From positions 70,086,501-70,150,500 of the forward strand of contig JAVFKF010000015.1 of the NCBI GenBank assembly GCA_036926295.1: a stretch of 64,000 nucleotides of DNA, in the 5' to 3' direction. Position 1 is the first letter of the stretch. Each line of letters opens with the position of its first letter. The notes below the pieces were generated by a model that was not told where the DNA came from, searched no databases, and saw only the letters and a program-made list of their open reading frames with translations. This document shows, piece by piece, positions 34,700 through 46,779 of this stretch. The stretch comes from Pachydiplax longipennis (Eukaryota > Arthropoda > Insecta > Odonata > Libellulidae). The translations under genes were made by a program, and so were the position numbers.

Positions 34700-35430
34700 C
34701 AAAAGCAAGTAATGGTAATTACAGTAATGCTTGACATTCTGGTTTCTAATTTATGAAGACAGCTTATCCGTTATGGTATTCAATACTTTTATGAATCTGT
34801 ATTAGAATAATGCCCAGCAAGTGGCACCTATTACCATAGCACCAATACTATGTAATTTGTCTATTTTTACTTCCTTGTCGAAAATCAACGAGTAGCTCCG
34901 ATATTTGTATAAGTAATATCTTTACGGGAGAAATGCAGCAAAGACATGCTCAGTTATTTAGACTTTTAAACGAAATGCTGGCAATATTCTTTTACAAAAC
35001 ATTACTTTAGAGAGACTGCTATTTTTCGCCATCTATTTATAAAGTTGTGCGAGTGTGTGTGTCATATACTTACATATACTTACTTGTCGGACCTACGTCC
35101 GATCCTCGATAGCAGGAGTGTAGATCTCATTCCTTAGAAGCACAGCATGTCACTGGATTTGGATCCTCTTGAAGTACATTTACTGACATAACTTTTCAGA
35201 GATGAGACTTACCGTGATAATTATTACACATGTACTATTTTTCTACAGGGATTGCGCTAATTTTCGAATAATATTTTAGACAATATCTATTAGGATAGAG
35301 AATTCAAAATGACGTAGAACAGAGACGTTGTGGTCTTCTATATTGCCAGTGGATGTTACATAGTAAAATAAGCGTGGATTCGACGCCAGATGGGTGCTGA
35401 ATTCTCCCCCATGAAATACATTGCGGCGAT
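34700..35430 (+). repeat. dispersed repeat, copy paralogous to 39.4-40.0 kb
   Basis: 34,700-35,240 aligns in order with 39,440-39,960: GGTAATTACA, GAAGACAGCTTATCC, GCCCAGCAAGTGGCACCTA, TATAGCAGGAGTGTA-like text and a well-conserved CATGTCACTGGATTTGGATC followed by CTCTTGA. The next block, 35,340-35,430 (ATTCGACGCCAGATGGGTG, GAAATACATTGCGGCGATA), matches 38,560-38,660 instead. The copies are rearranged relative to each other. Confidence 0.7.
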
Positions 35431-36370
35431 ACTTAAGAAGCTTACTCATGATAGCATTTGGTCTACGCCGTTAAAATTGCATTTTGATTAAAGTCCTGTT
35501 AGGGACGTGGATATCAATTGATTTAATCCAGGAAGAGGCGATATTCTTGGAAAATATTTTGGAAATTCATCCAAAAGGTAGTATAAGCAGGAAGTCGGCA
35601 AAAAACGAAGCATGAAAACCCAAATCGTATGATATTTTTGCAGGACAAGGTCCTTTTAAGAACTCTGTATGTGTGGGATACGAAAGAAAGATTTTTGAGG
35701 TATTTTCCATTTGTATTCCTGTCCATTTTATATTTCCTTGTAAGTAGACAAATAACGTGCATTCTAAATTTACCTTGTACCGAATATTTCCAATTGAATT
35801 GGGAGGCATTTTAGCGCAATTTATTATGAGAAAATACCGCATGGTATGTTTGAGTACTTAGGGAGAGGGAGTGTAAACATGTGCCTTCATTATCATGATA
35901 ATCGAGGGACAGATAAGGAATTGTGGGTGCGCGGGAGGAGAGGAAGGACCTTCGGAAATAAAACGACACAAGGATGGCAAAAGCACCTCTAAGCCGCTAT
36001 CCGAGGGAACGTTACACATTTCAACGTTAACATCCGATGTTTCTGAATAATAGACAATTGAATAAATCGCTCTTCGCTAACATAGCGGTTTTATAGATTT
36101 CAAATGAAAAAGGAACCAATCTATTCTTCTGAACTCTTCCGCTTTTCCCCAGTGAAGTAAATGTATAGCATTCACACAAAATATCGATGCAGAGAGTATC
36201 TTTTCATTTAGTAGCTAAAAATATATATCTGTTTAATTACATTTTTATCTTCTGAAACATTACGACGAAAATTATCCGTAATTTTGAGAGCGAAATGATC
36301 ATTAGTACTTTTATTCACGTGCTATCTTAAACCATTTCAGATATATAAAGTTTTTGAAGAAATTTTTCCC
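35431..36370. other. no gene recognised
   Basis: Overlapping open frames of 61-91 codons on both strands at 35,520-35,842 have no recognisable motif and look accidental. I see no repeat unit. Confidence 0.45.
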
Positions 36371-37290
36371 GAATTCATATTGATAAAAGTAATGCTTTCC
36401 TTACCATAAAACGCTCTTCTCATATGAACCTATGTTTCCCATATATTCTTATGAGTCGAGTTCAACAATCACATTTCTCGATAAGGGGAAATGATGCATA
36501 CACCTGGAAAATTACACTAATATTGCCTCATTTTCGTCGGTATTCTCTCAATTGTGACTCGAAAGAGTCTGTACCCAATTTTTCTTCTTTTCACATTTTT
36601 CTCGATATCGTAAGGTCATCATTTCCGATTCAATTCCAGAAACAATAAAGCCTTGAATCGATCAATATGAACGCGCATTTCTTACGGGAATATTTTCAAA
36701 TCGTCTGGTCCAGAGTCGAACCCACTTAGATACTTTGGAATGAAAAATACCAACATTTAAAACTCCATTGGAACTGTAACGAGTACCAAATATTAATAAT
36801 GGTATCACATGTGATAGTGTATGAAATTAATGGTCCAATATTTCTCCCATGTATTTCTTAAGGGAGATTAGGAACATTGAATTAAATAAAAGTCATGTAA
36901 AGTTTACTGACATTAGATTAATAATTTCCTATCGAAAAAATGTCGCTGAATTCATACTGATAAAAGTTTAGTAATGCTTTCCTTATGAAATGTCTGCTCT
37001 TCTCCCCCAGACCGTTCATATGGGCCTAGTTTTCCCATATATTCTTATGAGAATTGAGTTCAGCAACGTTATGTTTACATTCGGAAAATTACTCTAATAT
37101 TGCGTCATTTTCGACCGTAGTCTCTCAATTATCCCTCTAATACGATATTCTACGAACCAAATAAGAGTCTGTACTCAAATTACTCCCCTTTAACTATTTT
37201 CTCGATTTAATAAGGCAATCATTCTCGATTTGATTCCGCAAAAGAATAAAGACTGGAATCTATCAACATGAACATTCCGTGGATTGCTTA
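36371..37290 (+). repeat. two-copy tandem repeat, period about 577 bp
   Basis: Copy 1 starts GAATTCATATTGATAAAAGT at 36,371 and copy 2 starts GAATTCATACTGATAAAAGT at 36,948. Both continue with TAATGCTTTCCTTA, GCTCTTCTC, TTTCCCATATATTCTTATGA, TCTCAATT and CTCGATTTAAT-like blocks. Divergence is considerable. The end of copy 1 (36,660-36,900) belongs to the B-box-like subunit family. Confidence 0.75.
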
Positions 37291-37299
37291 CGAAATACT

Positions 37300-37390
37300 A
37301 CTGTAATACTTTAATATATAATACTAAGTTATATAATACTATTAATACGAGTATTATATAATACTACTATAAAACAATATTATTCGAGTA
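37300..37390. repeat. AT-rich simple sequence with self-complementary stretches
   Basis: Repeated TAATACTA/TATTATATAATACT words form overlapping palindromes between the two tandem-repeat systems. Confidence 0.6.
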
Positions 37391-37437
37391 AAAGTTCCTT
37401 GCATACTGCAAGCTATCAGTTGAATGCAGTTCCATAC

Positions 37438-38500
37438 CAAGAAGGCCTCAAATCAATTTTGAAACTTTGCGCAAAAACCCTCCTGGCTTCGAACTAAGGA
37501 CCCGATCTTGCGATATAATTGCATATAAATATTAGATAAGTGCCATTCTGACCTGTTCCAAAGTTTCAATTCAATATCTTCTCGGGAAGGTCCTAGAATA
37601 TGATTACGGTATCCCTCCTTGAAATACATTGTAGAGTATAAATGACGCTCAGGCATCGAACCAAGCACCGTCAGATGAACGGCGAACAGCGTATATGAAA
37701 CATATGGCATGCCTCTATGTGCATCCCATATTATATCATTTCCGGTTATCGGATAAGCTTTAAAAATAATTGTCAAAATTGACCGCGAAGCATTTTATAC
37801 CGGAGAATTTTGCACCCACTTGGCGTCGAACTCACGATAGTTTAGTAAGATTTCTTCAGTTAGTACTTTAGATAACCATGGAATCGCCTACCTCCGTGAT
37901 TTTCACTGTTCTATCGCTTCGAGTAAGGACTCAAAACGATTTTCGAAAATTCGCGCGAAAGACCGCCTGGCGTCGAACACAGGACCCGTTCGTGACAGAC
38001 AATGGCATATGAATATTAGATAAGTGCCAATCTGACTTGTTCCAAAGTATCAATTCAATATCTTAATGAGAAGGTCCCAAAATAAGATTCCGTTTTCCCC
38101 GTCTGAAATGCATGGTGGAATCGGTATGAACGTCTTGCATCGAACCAAGAACCGCTGGAGAAACGGACAACCTCATGAAAGAACGTTTTCAAATTGCCTC
38201 TGTCACCATTCCGGGTGTTATCTTTCCAGTTAATCGGGAACGCATTTAAAAAAATTGCCTAAGATTTCAGCAATGCATTTCTTACGGAAGCATTTCGAAC
38301 CCACCTGGCGTTGAACACACGGTCATTTGGTAACGTTTCTTCCTTTGGTACTATGGAAGACCATCTCATCTGCAATCACCGAAATTTTGATTGCTCTATC
38401 GCATCGAGAACGGCCTCAAAACAGATTGCAAATAATTGCGCAAAAGACCGCCTAGCGTCGAAATCAGGACCCTTCCGTGAGAGAAAATAGCAAATTAATA
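37438..38500 (+). repeat. tandem repeat, period about 484 bp, built of three 147-171-bp subunits
   Basis: Copies start near 37,438, 37,920 and 38,405 (the third is truncated). Within each copy a ten-base motif of the form GGNNTCGAAC recurs at 37,485, 37,652, 37,822, 37,969, 38,136, 38,307 and 38,454, giving spacings 167, 170, 147, 167, 171, 147. The unit is therefore a trimer of a subunit of about 160 bp. Read on the minus strand the motif is GTTCGANNCC, the core of a tRNA gene B box. The open frame at 37,453-37,776 is part of the repeat and not a gene. Confidence 0.8.
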
Positions 38501-39240
38501 TTTAATTAAATTAATATTAATTAATCAAAATCACAGCCTTTGCATTTGAAGTAGTTTTCTATAGAACCAGTGGAAGAAAGGTTATATATGACCGTGAGTT
38601 TGATGCCAGATGGATGAAAAATTCTCACGTATGAAATGCATTGCGGCAATTTTTAAGAATTTTGGTATATTTGGTATAATTATATCCGGAGAGTTAGCTA
38701 TATATAATAGATAATACTACTTTACTTATGGAATATTTTCTGGTCGTCTAGCCCAGAGTGGAACCAAGAATACTTTTACAGAAGAATATCAACATATAAA
38801 ATTCTATTGGACGTGTAGCGACTACTAAAAATTTATAATGCTATTACATGGGGAGGTGTTCGAAATTAATGGCCCAATATATCTACCATGCATTTCTTAA
38901 GGGAGTTTCGTGACATTGGATTAATTTAACATCGGTGATTTATACTCCCTAATTCATCCTTACAGGGGATCGTGTCTGTGCATTGAAGGAATTTCAATGA
39001 AAGTGTGGTAATTGTAAGTCATCCCGAGTCCGAAACACTCATTTAAATATCTTAGTCTGTCTAATTGACTTTCACAGCATCACGCAAAAATTACCCGACT
39101 CATGTTCATGGCATTTGACTCGTAGATGGTCTATGGCCTCCAGGGACATTAAAATTACCTTTTATCCCGATGTCAATTCCAGACTAGGAAAATACTTCTT
39201 ATTACGACTAAATGTAAGATTCAGATTATCGGTTGTAAGC
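38501..39240 (+). repeat. further dispersed subunits of the same family
   Basis: 38,560-38,660 matches 35,340-35,430. 38,740-38,930 matches 36,700-36,890 (CGTCTAGCCCAGAGT, TGGCCCAATAT, ATTTCTTAAGGGAG). 38,890-39,240 matches 30,050-30,400. The mosaic suggests repeated insertion or amplification of one module type. Confidence 0.65.
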
Positions 39241-39439
39241 TTTATTTCTTTTCCATGGTTAAATAAGAAAGAATGATCCTACGAAATAAGGACAAAGCAT
39301 CAAAACAAAGGAAATTGAAGTCTTAGTATGACCGCTCATACCGGTTATTGAAATTTGGTGAACATTGATGTAAGAAACGGTTGTTTTGATTCTATAAACC
39401 ACCTTATGAAAATGCGATTTAAAATAAAATTTGATATGC

Positions 39440-39960
39440 AAGTAGTGGTAATTACACTAATGTATGACTATCTGATTTCTTAACTATGAAGACACCTTAT
39501 GTGTTTTCTTATAATAAGTGTTTAACTCTGAATATTAATTAGTATAATGCCCTGCAAGTCGCATCTACTTTGCAATCAGTCTATTTTATTTCCTTGTCGA
39601 ATATCAACAGGTAGCTCCACTAGTTGGATTAAATAAAATCTTTAAGAGAGAAATACAATAAAGTCATGCTCAGTTGTTTTGATTTTTTTTAAGGGAAAAC
39701 TTGCAATATTTCGTTGTAAAAACATTAATTTATAGTGACTGCTATATTTCGCTATCTATATTTAAATTGTGTATGTGTGTCATATATACTTACGTACATA
39801 CTTACTTCCACGACATTCGTCCGATAATCTATAGCAGGAGAGTATATCTCATTTCTTAGAAACTAAGCATGTCACTGGATTTGGATCCTCTTGATGTACA
39901 TTTAATGTCATAATTTATCAGATATGAGACTTACCGTACCGTAATTATTACAAATGGGAT
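39440..39960 (+). repeat. dispersed repeat, copy paralogous to 34.7-35.24 kb
   Basis: Same block order as 34,700-35,240, ending with the conserved CATGTCACTGGATTTGGATC, then CTCTTGATGTACATTTA and ATGAGACTTACCGT. Confidence 0.7.
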
Positions 39961-40694
39961 TTGAGAAAATGATTACACATTGCTCGTAACAATTTGGCTA
40001 CGAGCTCAAGGATTAAATTATTTTTCTTTCAGAATTCCGACGTTGCTCTTGGAGAACTTACAATTGTTCGGGCTCGTTTTATTTCTAATCTCTTCTTCCC
40101 TCCCTTTCTTTTATGCCAATCAATAACCGAAAACAAATGGCTATTATATTATCTACAGTATGCAGTCCTTTCCATTCCATTAAATCAAGGGAAAACCTCT
40201 CATAACCCCATGGAAATGCATACCAAACGAAATAATGTTTCTCATTCCCAGCCTTCGGAATTGTTCGCTGTATATCTATTTCCAAAATACTGGTGCTGAA
40301 ATAATTATATCGGTTTATTAAAACAAATTTGTACGACGTCGAGGTCTTCGTTCAAGAAGACTATAATATTACTGGTAAAACCTATGTCAATCATTTTAAG
40401 ACCATGAATAAATATCTCTATCCCATTTTAAAAACTGTTTACAAACGTTTCTAAGTAACAGAAATAATTTTGTGTATAGTGACCCGGGTATCTTTCCGCC
40501 CAGTACGCTACGCGATGATTAAAATATTAACTCAATATGTATAACAAAGGGTGGATTTCTCTGAATATTTTAAGCAGAAACCTGAAAAATTGTCCTTTAA
40601 ATAGTCACTCGGTTTGTATGTATTGGTTGCTAATAAGGGATAAAAGCCCCGGTCACCAAAAATATTTAAAATATCATTTTTTATTATTCACACT
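39961..40694. other. no gene recognised
   Basis: Two overlapping open frames (39,994-40,299 plus; 40,085-40,285 minus) have no recognisable motif. Confidence 0.4.
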
Positions 40695-41265
40695 GAGGCG
40701 CTGTTAAACTTTTTATTGCCCAAGCATCTATAGACAATCTTTTGTCATCATTGTTCTTTTTATCGACAAGCAATGGATTACGGTAAGCACTTGAGGCCTT
40801 TTCAATTATATCATTTCATATTTTCTATTTGTAGCCGAACTTTCGATTCTAGCATTAATGAAATCCTTTAAGGTTTTAAATTAAGAGATACATCAATTTA
40901 ATAGGTCGATCTTCATTAGACCATCGTAAGGAACAAGGTTAGGTGTCCTTCTCTCCGCATGTACCCTTAACCTCTACTTACCGAGTCTCAACTGTTAGGA
41001 TGACGACCGAAAACAAGAGCCGGAAGACCGATGTTGACGAAGTGTCCCTTAGTGTGGAGGACTGCCTTTCGCCGAAGGTTGTACAGCAGGAGGTAAAACG
41101 GTTCGATCTGCAAAACATTCATGAGCGATTGCTTGCTTCGCTTCAAAGAGAGATTTTTTACGTTCCTCAGGAAGAAATACCCGAACTGCGGTCAGTGGAA
41201 TCGAATATGGCTTTAAATTATAAGGTACATTTTCTATCAACTTAATACGATGTGTAAATCCCTTC
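40695..41265 (+). repeat. inverted segmental duplication, left arm
   Basis: About 570 bp is repeated in opposite orientation at 49,310-49,880. Shared blocks include AGCATCTATAGACAATCTT, ATCGAC..CAATGGATTA, TTTTCAATTATAT, CGATTCTAGCATTAATGAA, AAATTAAGAGATACATCAAT and TTAATAGGTCGATCTTCATT, then the whole 246-bp open frame and about 30 bp beyond it. The match runs through the presumed intron border, so this is a DNA-level duplication and not a processed copy. Confidence 0.85.
41000..41245 (+). CDS. conserved short frame, probable first coding exon (copy 1)
   Basis: 81 codons from ATG at 41,000 to TAA at 41,243-41,245. The protein is acidic and helix-prone, starting MTTENKSRKTDVDEVSLSVE; further in, residues 36-46 (DLQNIHERLLA) suggest an amphipathic helix. 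After codon 75 (AAG at 41,222-41,224) the next bases are GTACAT, a plausible splice donor, so the true exon may end at 41,224 in phase 0. The frame is intact and of equal length in the inverted copy at 49,341-49,586, with substitutions such as R34W, Q49R and P61T but no stop or indel. I do not recognise the family. It could be exon 1 of a host gene with later exons outside or unrecognised, or part of a transposable element. There is no obvious TATA box. Confidence 0.45.
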   Translation: MTTENKSRKTDVDEVSLSVEDCLSPKVVQQEVKRFDLQNIHERLLASLQREIFYVPQEEIPELRSVESNMALNYKVHFLST

Positions 41266-41405
41266 ATTTTTATATTAGGCAGTAAATTCATTAATGAACC
41301 TTTATGATAAGATAATGTGTAACTCTGTATTACTTATTAAATATGAACGGGGCATAGATATGTTACTTGAGATTGCTTTCTCAATTCTAGCAATTGATGT
41401 ATCTT

Positions 41406-42928
41406 CATCTACATCTACATCTGTACCCTGCAAGCCGCCTTTCGGCGTGTGGCAGGGGGTGCAAGCACCAGGACTCTATTTTCCCAGTCGATTATTTTCG
41501 CGTATTGTTCTCGGAAAAAAAGAATTCTTGAATCGACTGGTTTTAGCATCTATTTCTCTGATCTTTCTCGCTGGATCAGAACGGCCTATATAGCAAGGAG
41601 GGCGCATAATATCGGCTACATCTTCTATGAACGTGCTCTGTCTGAATTTATCAAGTAATTTAAATCTCTGATTGAGCCTTCTCTCTTCTAAAGATTCCCA
41701 TCCTGCCTCCTGAAGCATCCGAGTAACACTTACCGATTTATCATAGCAATTTTTTACAAAGCGTATTGCCTTTCTTTGTACCTTTTCTATCTCGCGAATA
41801 CAACACTTTTCAGCAGGGTCCCATACACTGCATGCGTACTCGAGGTGAGGCCTAACTAGCGCAAAGTAACATCGCTCGCGGACTTTTTCTTCGCTTTTAC
41901 CGACTATTCTTTTGACGAAGCCTAGTTTCTTAAGAGCTCGCCCACATATGTTATGGATGTGGGTACCCCAAGTTAAGTTATTCGTGAGGGTTATTCCGAG
42001 ATATTTTACCGAATCGACAGTTGATAATGTTTTCCCTCGAAGGCTATATGAATTATGATTGGCCAAGGATTTTCTTTCGAAAAAATTAACTACTGAACAT
42101 TTATCTACGTTGAGCTCCAATTGCCAGTCGTCGCACCATTTTACTATTTTATCTAAGTGATTCGACAGGCTTAATCTATCGTCATTACTTTTTATTTCTC
42201 TGTAAATAACCGTGTCGTCCGCAAATATTCTAACATTACTGTCGATGTGTTCATTAAGATCGTTAATGTATATTAAGAATAATAATGGCCCGATTACGCT
42301 TCCTTGTGGGACGTCTGAGGTCACCTTGACTAGGTTGGAACTAATACCATCTAATACTACTCGTTGTTCTCTATCGGACAGGAAATCTTTTATCCAACTT
42401 ATTACTTGTTCGTTGATGCCCGCAAGTTTTAATTTGTACAACAATTTACGATGTGGGACTTTATCGAACGCTTTCCGAAAATCCAAAAATATTGCATCGA
42501 TTGGTCTTTTACTTTCGGCCGATTTCAAGATATCGTGAATTAATAACGCTAACTGTGACTCGCAGGAACGTGTCTTACGAAAACCATGTTGATTCTTAAC
42601 AATGAATTTAGAGGTTTCGAGAAAACCCATTAAGGAACTAGTAATTATATGTTCCATTATTTTACCACTCAATGAAGTTAACGAAGTGGGCCTATAATTC
42701 GATGGATCATCTTTTACGCCGCTTTTAAAAATTGAGGTGACATTTGCAATTTTCCAATCTTTTGGGACCTTACCTTCGCTTATAGATTTTTCAAATATTA
42801 CTTTAAGAAAGGGGCCTATGCTCTCTGCTAATTCTTTAAATACTCGATCTGGTATATCCTCAGGACCAGGAGCTTTATTTGGCTTAATCTGCTGTGAAAG
42901 TTTAATAATTCCGTCTTCCCTGAATAAA
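41406..42928 (-). mobile_element. 5'-truncated CR1/L2-like LINE
   Basis: This 1.5-kb 3' fragment reads on the minus strand and keeps the reverse transcriptase, the C-terminus, the short 3' UTR with the CCTGCCACACGCC/GGCGG hairpin and an ATGTAG-type tail. TATCTT at 41,400-41,405 and at 42,929-42,934 may be a 6-bp target-site duplication, which places the truncation at 42,928. 5' truncation is the usual result of incomplete reverse transcription. It is related to but clearly diverged from the LINE at 4,544-9,150. Confidence 0.85.
41476..42928 (-). CDS. reverse transcriptase of truncated LINE (partial ORF2)
   Basis: Open without interruption from the truncation point to a normal stop at 41,476-41,478. 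The first ATG is at 42,672, but reverse-transcriptase text begins upstream of it: LFREDGIIKLSQQIKPNKAP, GKVPKDWKIANVTSIFKSG and NYRPTSLTSLSGKIMEH. From that ATG (residue 1) the motifs are QHGFRKTRSCESQL (28-41), FLDFRKAFD (62-70), VPQGSVIGP (121-129) and FADD (150-153), the last being the catalytic metal-binding site. The C-terminus RRLNQRFKLLDKF...FFPRTIRENNRLGK is complete. In the family this enzyme does target-primed reverse transcription; the endonuclease half is absent, so this copy cannot move by itself. Confidence 0.88.
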
Positions 42929-42939
42929 TATCTTATGAC

Positions 42940-45900
42940 AATCCATCACCTTACTTATGTTAGGCACATAATAATACGAATTCCACTGGTACATGATGTT
43001 TTCATTGGTTTCAGAGTATTTTTCTTCGATTTAATTTTCGTCTCCGTGCATGAGTTATATTTTCTATATTTTTGTGTAATCACAGTCTAGTTAAATGCAT
43101 ATAATATTGTATTCTTCATTGTTCATCACCACTGTGATTCAACGGGCAGTTACTCTCAGTTATATTTAAGAATTATCACAGCTTTGATGAATACATATCA
43201 CATAATAAAATCAATAAGAAAAACTTATAATCTATTAGTCCGTTAAAAAAACTAACGCTTCAAAATAATACACGTTCGCCGTAAGTCCCAAAAATTACGA
43301 TAATCGATAACGTCGATGGTCTGTGAATTTATATATTTGCAGTTAAAAGTGTTGGGGAGAAGATTAACCGATTGCAAAGATTTAAAGAGAACACGATTAT
43401 TACGATTTATGCGTGAGCCTCAGAGATGATGTCTACTTTTCCAGTCACCAACAAATATAGAAAACGCCGAGAAAGACATCACGTGTCATGATCAGTAATC
43501 ATAGATATTGACAATTACTTTAATCTGCACTTACTAAAAGGAATGATGTATATTAATGATAGAATGTATGAAGATAAGGATTTAATTAGGTATTAGCTTT
43601 CACGTTAACACTCGCGAAATATATGGTTACACATAGGAGATTAATAACTGCTTATGGTAGGAGTTTATATTATATCTCTCAATATTCGTTATTCTTTTCT
43701 TTGGCGATCAAAGCTGCCAGGAATTACGATATAATGATGAAAAATATCAGCGTTCCATTGTAAAGTAAGTTTTCTTCCTTCATCTGGAATTTAGAATATG
43801 CATATCGTTTATTCTCAAGTGATCTGTCCTCGGTATTTTAAATCATTTTGATGTATATGATATAGTTATAAAGGTTTCGTTTGTCAGACAGAATATCCAT
43901 CGTTATCCTACGAGTCTAAATTCGTATGGCACAGAATTTATTGGAGACTTCAACAAATGAATTATGAATCTACTTCTGATCTTATATCAATTTTCTTTCC
44001 ATATATTATTAAACAGTACTTATTTAATATATTATTTATGTTTAACTAAAACTTGTTTGTTGTTAACATTTAATTTAAATTTCTCATCACACGTCGCCTT
44101 CAATCTCCTCATCTGCTGACCAACAACAGCTGACAATCAATTCGCTTTAGCAAACATGCATCAAAAAGATCGCTGTGTAAATATTTTATACTTTCATTTA
44201 AAGTATTCAAAACATTCCAATTTAACGTCTAATTATCGTCTTCATTTGTACATCATTTATAATTTCTGAACCATATCTTCCACTTGTATCTTTCACCCTT
44301 ATTCGCACATTGAGATCGTAATTTTCAACCTCAAGTTAATAATCTCTTTCCAGCTGAGTTCTTTTTCTTTTGTGCTTTGTTCATTGCATTTTAATCGCCA
44401 CAAAAATTCGACGCGGTTTTCGAGGATATAATATGAATAACAATTTTTAACAGCCCTTTGCATTCAATTGAGATGACAATTATCTTGGGCATTTTGTATA
44501 ATTTAGGCTATTTCAAGTTTTGGCATTTCATTTCTCTAACTTGAGCTTGTGTCTCTGGAATAAAGCGAACGCGTCACAAATCGGTCGGGAATAGTTATTA
44601 CTTGCAAATATTATCCACATATATCGTGACCATAGTTAAGAGAATCTGCTGCAACGATCGAAATGTCAACTTCAAAAACAACTGTTCACTTTCCGTAGGC
44701 ATTCCACTCTAAAACATTCAAAATTTTAACCTTTCAATAAGGACTGTTCCCAGTTGACGACACGAAACATTATCAGGAAGTATTTCGATCTGACCATAAT
44801 TTTCCAGGATTAAATCTTCGATTTCTTAATATCGCCTATAAAAGTCGCAGTACCATTGTACAAGTTGCTACTGCGACAGCATTGGTGCATACCAGAGGTC
44901 ATTTAAACTTTTCGATCCAAATTTTCAGCCTCCTACGTAATTTACACCAGTGAATCTTTCGACAAATTATTCGTCACTGAAAATGACCAGGAACAGAGAG
45001 AATGAGGCCTCTGTTTTTACGCAGTTTTTCGTCTTTCCGAAATCACCTACGATAAGAAATCTGATTTAGGTGATTTTGAAATTGGGAAAGCCATGTTCTT
45101 CGAGTGATCGCGCAATGTCTTCCGATCGGAAAGACACACACACAGATACACTAACTCTTTCTCTTTCTCCGATTCCAGCCAGTACATTTAGAAATGATGA
45201 TGATTTAGAACGATTAAGACGTTTTTACCATTATACTTATTCTTCAGACTACAGCACTTTGCTATTGTTCGCCTTCCCGCCAGATGGGCGATTTTAACTC
45301 GAATGACCTATTAAAAAGGAGAAGCCGATCATTATATAAATAAACAGGTGGAAACTTCCTCGTGATTTAAACGGGAGTTGATGCGACATCAACGGGTTTG
45401 GATAGAGGAGTTACCGACGGCGTATACCAGAATTTACGGATGATCAGCGGTGATGAGGGTGTCGTAGGACCTTCTCTATCCAATGGCAACGACTGTCTGC
45501 CACTCATTCACTTCCACGGAGATCCAAAGCCAGCCTGTCCCTTTCGGGTGGTTCCTCGCTTATGGATCTCGCACTGGTGCTTTACCTCCGCCTCCGGCAA
45601 ACTTGAGCGAATCTCACTTTGGCGACGGGTGGGCATGCTTAGATTCAAATGACTCTAAAAAACGGACTTTTCCAAACAGACAGTTCCCGGTTTAGAGTTC
45701 GGGGGCGAGTCCCTTCCGCCCCCTTACGGGAGGGGTCGGGAATCGCATAGCAGTCTCACCTCGCGCTTCTCGGGATTGCTTCTCTGTTGCCAACGGGCGG
45801 ACATTCTGCTTTCCTTCCTTGGAGGTATTATTATCGGAGAGGACCTTCCCACCACCATCGACCGCTGACCAACAGAAAATTCCTGGTGTTGACGTCGGTT

Positions 45901-46779
45901 TAAAAAAACCCCACTTGGGCTCAAGAAAACGGTGCTAGGTCTGATTGGATTAGAGGATGGGATATTGTGCTGCTAAGAAACACTTGGTTCTTTTTCTCTT
46001 AGAGGTTTTATTACTAATGAAGGGGCACCCGTGATACTGGCCGCATCGTTTGGGTTACGAACCGAGTGCGTGCGTGATGAGATCGATTCTAAGTGGGGTC
46101 TGAAATATCCCGAGTGAATAATGAACATTGGGTCTTCCACAGCAGTGAATATTTACAAATTACTGTGAGATTATTCTTCCATGGGTTAATGAGATAATTT
46201 TCTTGCGGCAGGAAAACTAACAGACAGTGATTTCTCAGCAAGTGGGGACAAAATTTCGTTCGGAAGACATGAGTGAGTCGCTCTCCAACATGGCCATCTC
46301 CAAGAACAAAGTGTAGGATCTAAAACCGACGCCCCCAACTAAACCCCAAACGGAAAATAAAATGAAATCAGTTCACATTATCCTCCGAATAATTCAATAA
46401 CTATGAAGAGAGGAGTGTTTTACAATTAGATACGTCTGAGGCTTCAAAATTGAAATCCAAAAATTTAAACAATCCCCTGGGACCCCATTATGCCATCGCT
46501 GCTTCGGGCATACGCTAAAGAATAGTCAATGTTGACTCTATGAGAGGAATTGAAACCATTTGTCAAACGAAAGAGAGAAACCAAAATCAAACGCGTTCAA
46601 TTGTTGGGATTAAAATCCAGTAGATATTTATTATTATAGGAATTACTATTTCGATTCACCGTTAAAAACGATTTAGAGTACATTAGGAAAGAAAAACTAT
46701 TAAGACACCGGTAAAGAGCTTTCGAACGAGATAATTTAGTTGTCGCATATCCAACCGACGCGTCTTTAAGAACAGTTAA
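42940..46779. other. long stretch without a recognised gene
   Basis: Up to about 45,000 the sequence is AT-rich and featureless by eye. Around 45,000-45,090 there is a loose inverted repeat (CTTTCCGAAATCACCTA against TAGGTGATTTTGAAA), and at 45,377-45,393 a small perfect hairpin (GTTGATG, loop CGA, CATCAAC). 45,400-45,900 is GC-richer with open frames of 66-84 codons that match nothing I know. Confidence 0.4.

Noticed and set aside
37453..37776. 107-aa minus-strand gene
   Set aside because: It lies wholly within one copy of the 484-bp tandem repeat and is not kept open in the next copy.
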